A stretch of 64,000 bases of DNA, from contig CAKRMH010000007.1 of NCBI GenBank assembly GCA_934364805.1, positions 62,001 to 126,000 of the forward strand, given 5' to 3'. Shown here one piece after another: positions 59,504 through 64,000 of the stretch; the first letter of the stretch is position 1; each line of letters begins with the position of its first letter. The notes under the pieces were generated by a model. That model saw nothing but the letters and a program-made list of their open reading frames with translations, was not told the origin of the DNA and did no database searches. This DNA comes from an uncultured Lachnospiraceae bacterium. Its GTDB lineage: Bacteria; Bacillota; Clostridia; Lachnospirales; Lachnospiraceae. The position numbers and the translations under genes were made by a program.

Positions 59504-62185
59504 ATGAAAAAAACTCCAGTTATGAAACATCTCACACACTTAAACCTGAAAATGAACCGGAAGCGGACAATTGTAACGGTAATCGGCATTATTCTTGCAA
59601 CGGCACTGCTTACGGCAGTTGCAACAATGGCATCGTCCCTTCAGGCAAGTCTTGTTTCTTATCAGAAGCAGAAAACCGGAAGTTATCATTATGTTTTTGG
59701 TGATGTCCCATCGGATCAGGTAAAACGGATTGAAGATAACCGGAATGTGGCACAGACCTATAAGAAAGCAAATATCGGATACGCAAGTCTCCCGGACAGC
59801 ATCAATGAAGATAAGCCGTATCTGTATCTAATTGCAATGGATCAGGCAGCAATGGAAAACAGTTCTGTGAAGCTGCTTGAGGGAAGGCTTCCACAGAATG
59901 ATCATGAGCTCCTGCTTTCCAGACATATCAAAACAAATGGCGGAGTTGATTATAAAGTCGGGGACACGCTTGACCTGAATATTTCAAAGCGGCTTTTATC
60001 GGATGGAAGCATAGCCGATCAGAACTGCCCTTATACCGGAGAGGAAAGGCTTGAGCCGGAATTTGAGGCATCTTTTACTGTAGTTGGGATTACAGCAAGG
60101 CTTGATGAAGAAGTGGAAGACCGGATGGCGCCTGGTTATACGGTGATTACCTGCATGAATCTGGACGGCGGAAATATTCCAAAGAAATACGAAAAAGAAG
60201 CCGATGTCTATGCATTATACACGAAGCAGGGATTAAAAAACCGTGCACAGGTTACGGCTGATATTATAGGTGCAGATCCCAGCTGGATGAAACAGTTTCT
60301 CTTCCAGAATGGAACCATGAGTATTGAAGAGATCGAGCGTAATCTGGATGCATGTGATTATTCCTTTACGGAAAATACGTATCTGATCCGGTATGAAACA
60401 CTGGATTTCCGGGAAAGTATGTTTGCATTTATGTATTCGGTGATCGCAGTTGTTATTACAATTATTGTAGTTGCTTCTGTATTCTGTATCAGTAACAGTT
60501 TTGCAATTTCAATTACAGAGAAAATGAAGCTGTATGGAATGCTTGCATCGGTAGGAGCAACCCCGGGACAGATCAAAAAAAATGTTCGTTACGAGGCTTT
60601 TCTGCTTGGTGTGGCAGCAATTCCGATTGGACTTTTTTCCGGCGTGTTTGCATGTTTTGCAGTAATTTGGATCATCAATTACTTTTTCCCGGAAGGACTC
60701 TATATCACGCTGGAATTTCATACTTCATGGACTGCAATTCTGGCAGGGGCAGTACTTTCAGCGGTTACGATCTTTCTTTCCGCAGAGCAGCCGGCAAAAA
60801 AAGCGGCAAAGGTGTCACCGATTGCTGCAATGCACGGGCAGTCGGAAATTACAATCAGAAAAAAAGAGGTATCCTCTCCGGGCTGGGTCAAAAAGTTCTT
60901 TGGTGCGGGCGGTGTGATTGCATACAAAAACATGAAACGAAACCGGAGAAAATACCGGGTTTCGATGCTCTCCATTATCGTAAGCGTTACCATTTTCATT
61001 GCCCTGTTTTCCTTTATGGATATGATGGTTGATGGAATGCAGTATTACACAAACCGGGATGGAGCGAATCTTATCTTACAGCTTTCAGACTGGCAGAATA
61101 ACCGGGAATTGCTGGAGACATCGGTGAAAGAGAACGGGGTAGAAAAAGCGGTGCTTGAGAGAAGCACTGATCTGGTGATGCCGGAAGCGGATATTCCGTA
61201 TACGGAGGAATCCGAACATTTTTATCCGGAAGAATACCGGGAATCCTATGAAGCAATCCGGATGATCTCGCTGGGCGATACGGAATATCGCAGTTATCTG
61301 AAAAAGCTTGGTCTGGATTATGATACGGTAAAAGATCAGGCAATCCTTTTAAATGACTCATTCATGGATCAGGATGGAAAAACCGTTTCCTATGTGGCGA
61401 CATACTGGAAGAAGGGCGATACATTAAACGGATGGGCAGGGGCAGCGTATGGATCAATGGACGATGGAACGTTAGTCGGTGCGGACGGGGAAGCATTTGC
61501 TTTTTCCGAAGAACAGAAAGCAACACTTACGATTGCAAAGGTAACCGAAGAACTGCCATTTGGGGAGACCCGTTATTTCAGACCTGCAGGACTTCTGATC
61601 GTTAGTGATGCATGGATGGATGCACATGTGCCGGATAATGAATACACAGACATTCGGGCTGGGTATCGCTGTGAGAATGCGGATGAACTCCAGGATGTGC
61701 TGATCGAGGACTATGGATTTTCGGAACAGAATATGATAAATCAGGATGAGGAACAGAGACAGACCGATTCATTACTTGCAGTTGTCTCGATTTTTCTGTA
61801 TGGTTTTATCACGATCATTTCCCTGATCGGGATTACCAACATTTTCAATACAATTACGACCAGCATGGAATTAAGAAGCCGAGAATTTGCCATGCTCCGT
61901 TCGATCGGGATGACAGGTAAGGAATTTCGCCGCATGATCTTTTTGGAGAATCTGTTTTCCGGGGTAAAGGCATTGGCGGTTGGAATTCTGCTTGGCTGTG
62001 GACTGTCCTATCTGATTTATTGGAGACTTGCTGATGGAATGGACACGGGGTATCAACTTCCAGTATTTGCGATTTTTGTTTCAGTTATAGCAGTCGCACT
62101 CCTGTTATCGGGCATTATGCAGTATTCCCTTGCAAAGCTTCACAGACAGAACCTGATCGAAACGATCCGGACGGAAAATATTTAG
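59504..62185 (+). CDS. FtsX-family ABC transporter permease, 893 aa
   Basis: Membrane helices near residues 23-45, 308-330, 365-395, 408-427, 486-509, 755-783, 817-840 and 852-877, i.e. about eight. Two FtsX domains (about 305-435 and 755-890) flank two large extracytoplasmic domains (about 46-300 and 510-750). This duplicated layout is common in Firmicute permeases paired with two-component systems, often for antimicrobial peptide resistance or envelope stress; its substrate is unknown. It ends 23 bp before the leuS leader -10. Confidence 0.93.
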   Translation: MKKTPVMKHLTHLNLKMNRKRTIVTVIGIILATALLTAVATMASSLQASLVSYQKQKTGSYHYVFGDVPSDQVKRIEDNRNVAQTYKKANIGYASLPDSINEDKPYLYLIAMDQAAMENSSVKLLEGRLPQNDHELLLSRHIKTNGGVDYKVGDTLDLNISKRLLSDGSIADQNCPYTGEERLEPEFEASFTVVGITARLDEEVEDRMAPGYTVITCMNLDGGNIPKKYEKEADVYALYTKQGLKNRAQVTADIIGADPSWMKQFLFQNGTMSIEEIERNLDACDYSFTENTYLIRYETLDFRESMFAFMYSVIAVVITIIVVASVFCISNSFAISITEKMKLYGMLASVGATPGQIKKNVRYEAFLLGVAAIPIGLFSGVFACFAVIWIINYFFPEGLYITLEFHTSWTAILAGAVLSAVTIFLSAEQPAKKAAKVSPIAAMHGQSEITIRKKEVSSPGWVKKFFGAGGVIAYKNMKRNRRKYRVSMLSIIVSVTIFIALFSFMDMMVDGMQYYTNRDGANLILQLSDWQNNRELLETSVKENGVEKAVLERSTDLVMPEADIPYTEESEHFYPEEYRESYEAIRMISLGDTEYRSYLKKLGLDYDTVKDQAILLNDSFMDQDGKTVSYVATYWKKGDTLNGWAGAAYGSMDDGTLVGADGEAFAFSEEQKATLTIAKVTEELPFGETRYFRPAGLLIVSDAWMDAHVPDNEYTDIRAGYRCENADELQDVLIEDYGFSEQNMINQDEEQRQTDSLLAVVSIFLYGFITIISLIGITNIFNTITTSMELRSREFAMLRSIGMTGKEFRRMIFLENLFSGVKALAVGILLGCGLSYLIYWRLADGMDTGYQLPVFAIFVSVIAVALLLSGIMQYSLAKLHRQNLIETIRTENI

Positions 62186-62213
62186 TTGACAAACTTTGGA
62201 TCTATGATAGAAT
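62186..62213 (+). promoter_or_regulatory. Sigma-A promoter of leuS
   Basis: TTGACA (62186-62191), a 16-nt spacer and TAGAAT (62208-62213). Start near 62220. Confidence 0.8.
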
Positions 62214-62221
62214 AAATCTGT

Positions 62222-62496
62222 TATTAAGAAAATGCGAAGAAGCGGAGTAGTAAGATTTATGTGCTTTTCAGAGAACTGCCGGATGGTGCGAGGCAGAAGT
62301 AACAGTGATCTGAACTCACCGCAGAGCTTCCGGATGGAAGATCTTTATACAGATTGTGTAGATCCGGACGGTATTCCCCGTTACAGGAGTCTGAGTGCGC
62401 ATTTGTCAGGAAGAGTGCGAATAAGAGTGGTACCACGGAGAGAACAGTCTTCGTCTCTAGGATCGGTTGATCCGGTTGAGACGAAGGCTTTTTTAT
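62222..62496 (+). promoter_or_regulatory. T-box riboswitch, leucine specifier, controlling leuS
   Basis: Senses uncharged tRNA-Leu. Stem I starts near 62234 with an AGTA S-turn motif (GGAGTAGTAAG). The specifier loop reads GAACTCA, giving the Leu codon CTC at 62315-62317. The T-box bulge AAGAGTGGTACCACGG is at 62423-62438. The terminator arms are GTCTTCGTCTC and GAGACGAAGGC (62447-62457, 62478-62488) with T6. The GGTACCAC sequence can instead pair to form the antiterminator. It fills the gap between the permease and leuS, with about 57 nt left before the start codon. Confidence 0.95.
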
Positions 62497-62553
62497 TCTG
62501 AAAAAAGCAGATAAGCACGCAGCAATGCGGAGCTTTTTATAAAGGAGGAAATT

Positions 62554-64000
62554 ATGTCAGAAGTTTACAACCACAAAGTTGTGGAAAAGAAATGGCAGAA
62601 AGTCTGGGATGATGAGAAAGCATTCGCAGCAACCCAGGATTACACAAAGCCGAAATACTATGCATTGGTTGAATTCCCATATCCATCCGGACAGGGACTT
62701 CATGTTGGTCATCCAAGACCATATACGGCACTTGATATTGTGGCACGTAAGAGAAGAATGCAGGGATACAATGTTCTTTATCCAATGGGATGGGATGCAT
62801 TCGGTCTTCCAACCGAGAACTATGCAATCAAGAATAAGATCCATCCAAAGATCGTTACCGAAAATAACGTAAAACATTTCAAAGAGCAGCTTCATTCTCT
62901 TGGTTATTCTTTTGACTGGGATCGTGAGATTAATACAACAGATCCGAATTATTACAAATGGACACAGTGGATCTTCTTAAAATTATTCAAAGCAGGTCTT
63001 GCATATAAGAAAGAAATGCCGATCAACTGGTGTACTTCCTGTAAAGTAGGACTTGCCAATGAGGAAGTTGTAAATGGTGTATGCGAGCGATGCGGAGCAC
63101 CTGTTGTCCGCAAGGTAAAAAGCGAGTGGATGCTTAAGATCACCGAATATGCCGATAAGCTGATCGAGGGCTTAAATGATGTAGATTATATCGAAAGAGT
63201 CAAGGTTTCACAGAAGAACTGGATCGGACGATCTACCGGTGCAGAAGTAGATTTTGCGATTAAAGGGAAAGAAGAAAAACTTCGTATTTATACAACAAGA
63301 TGTGATACCTTATTTGGTGTTACTTATATGGTTGTTTCTCCAGAACATCCATATCTTGATAAATACAAAGATGAGATCAAAAACTGGTCTGAAATCGAGG
63401 CATATCGTGAAGCGGCTTCCAGAAAATCTGATTTTGAGCGTGCAGAGCTTGCAAAAGATAAGACTGGTGTTGCAATCGACGGACTTACTGCAATCAATCC
63501 GGTAAACGGCAAAGAAATTCCAATCTGGGTTTCTGATTATGTACTTATGAGTTATGGTACAGGAGCAATTATGGCTGTTCCTGCACATGATGAAAGAGAC
63601 TGGGAATTCGCAAAGAAATTTAATCTTCCAATGCTTCAGGTTGTTGCAAAGAACGGGGAAGAAGTAGATATCAGTGAAGCAGCATTTACTGATGTTGCAA
63701 CCGGTGTTCTGATCAACTCCGATTTCCTGAACGGACTTGAAGTAAAGGATGCCAAGGAAAAGATGATCAAATTCCTGGAAGAAAAGGGCATTGGTACTGC
63801 AAAGACCAATTATAAACTGCGTGACTGGGTATTCTCGCGTCAGAGATATTGGGGTGAGCCAATCCCGATCGTTCACTGCGATAAGTGCGGATATGTTCCG
63901 ATCGATGAGAAGGATCTGCCATTGCTTCTTCCGGAAGTTGAGAGCTATATGCCGACAGACAATGGTGAATCTCCACTGGCAGCAATGACAGACTGGGTTA
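62554..64000 (+). CDS. leuS: Leucyl-tRNA synthetase, N-terminal part (3' end outside window)
   Basis: Charges tRNA-Leu. ATG 62554 with SD AAAGGAGGAA; the frame stays open to base 64000 (482 residues of about 800). Class I signature HVGH at residues 50-53 (PYPSGQGLHVGHPRPYT), zinc-like motif CTSCKVGLANEE...CERCG, editing (CP1) domain with TTRCDTLFGVTY and YGTGAIMAVPAHDERD. No stop is reached in the window. Controlled by the upstream leucine T-box. Confidence 0.97.
   Translation, partial: MSEVYNHKVVEKKWQKVWDDEKAFAATQDYTKPKYYALVEFPYPSGQGLHVGHPRPYTALDIVARKRRMQGYNVLYPMGWDAFGLPTENYAIKNKIHPKIVTENNVKHFKEQLHSLGYSFDWDREINTTDPNYYKWTQWIFLKLFKAGLAYKKEMPINWCTSCKVGLANEEVVNGVCERCGAPVVRKVKSEWMLKITEYADKLIEGLNDVDYIERVKVSQKNWIGRSTGAEVDFAIKGKEEKLRIYTTRCDTLFGVTYMVVSPEHPYLDKYKDEIKNWSEIEAYREAASRKSDFERAELAKDKTGVAIDGLTAINPVNGKEIPIWVSDYVLMSYGTGAIMAVPAHDERDWEFAKKFNLPMLQVVAKNGEEVDISEAAFTDVATGVLINSDFLNGLEVKDAKEKMIKFLEEKGIGTAKTNYKLRDWVFSRQRYWGEPIPIVHCDKCGYVPIDEKDLPLLLPEVESYMPTDNGESPLAAMTDWV

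Overview
The window is 64 kb of a Gram-positive Clostridia chromosome, most likely a gut-type Lachnospiraceae; the genus cannot be fixed from the sequence alone. The evidence is: a PolC-type replicative polymerase, an AUU-started infC behind an L20-type attenuator, the rimP-nusA-ylxR-ylxQ-infB-rbfA-nrnA-truB-ribF order, an ispH/S1 pair, a Na+-pumping decarboxylase operon, a six-gene Rnf complex, a leucine T-box before leuS, moderate G+C, purine-rich Shine-Dalgarno sites and no outer-membrane genes. Almost all genes are on the + strand, as expected on a leading replichore arm. I see no phage, insertion sequence, CRISPR array or other clear mobile element.

Layout. 1-1740: the end of polC and a two-way terminator. 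1760-2782 (-): a beta-propeller-like surface protein. 2952-7787: pheA, ppx and ppk, probably one operon. 7790-8638 (-): a PHP phosphoesterase. 8721-10053: L20-type leader, infC, rpmI, rplT. 10036-10878 (-): an AraC regulator. 11065-12081: galE. 12179-12319: a 22-bp perfect palindrome and a 34-codon small ORF. 12412-12483 (-): tRNA-Glu(CTC). 12550-22612: the transcription/translation operon from rimP to ribF plus a Na/Pi cotransporter. 22638-26580: a secreted NlpC/P60 hydrolase, rpsO and pnp, the last two behind structured leaders. 26632-33060: S8 peptidase, cardiolipin synthase, two D-Ala-D-Ala carboxypeptidases and scpAB. 33074-38418: biotin-dependent Na+ pump decarboxylase/transcarboxylase. 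38422-43328: RpiR regulator, BaiN-like flavoprotein, cmk, ispH, S1. 43354-45348: orphan cheR and (-) a YprB-like exonuclease. 45497-50656: rnfCDGEAB. 50729-53232: a CapA-like lipoprotein and (-) apbE. 53322-56702: Y-family polymerase, ilvN, ilvC. 56723-62185: two-component system and ABC transporter. 62186-64000: leucine T-box and the start of leuS, which runs off the window.

How the genes work together. Translation and RNA metabolism dominate, and several units show cis-acting mRNA control: the L20-type attenuator, the rpsO and pnp leaders, and the T-box. Energy metabolism is built on ion gradients. Rnf couples ferredoxin oxidation to ion pumping, and ApbE nearby would attach FMN to RnfD and RnfG. 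The 33-38 kb operon couples decarboxylation to Na+ export, and a Na+-dependent phosphate carrier and polyphosphate genes are also present. Wall and envelope genes form a loose cluster around scpAB. The two-component/ABC module at 57-62 kb resembles peptide-antibiotic or envelope-stress sensing modules, and carries its own direct-repeat operator.

No clear new defence or mobile system is visible. The less ordinary items are: the palindrome plus 34-codon ORF; the OadG-like protein with an added lipoprotein ectodomain, in an operon with two kinds of carboxyltransferase; the Asn/Arg/Gly-rich linker of IF-2; the long hairpin at the start of pnp mRNA; and a terminator nested antisense inside the PHP gene.
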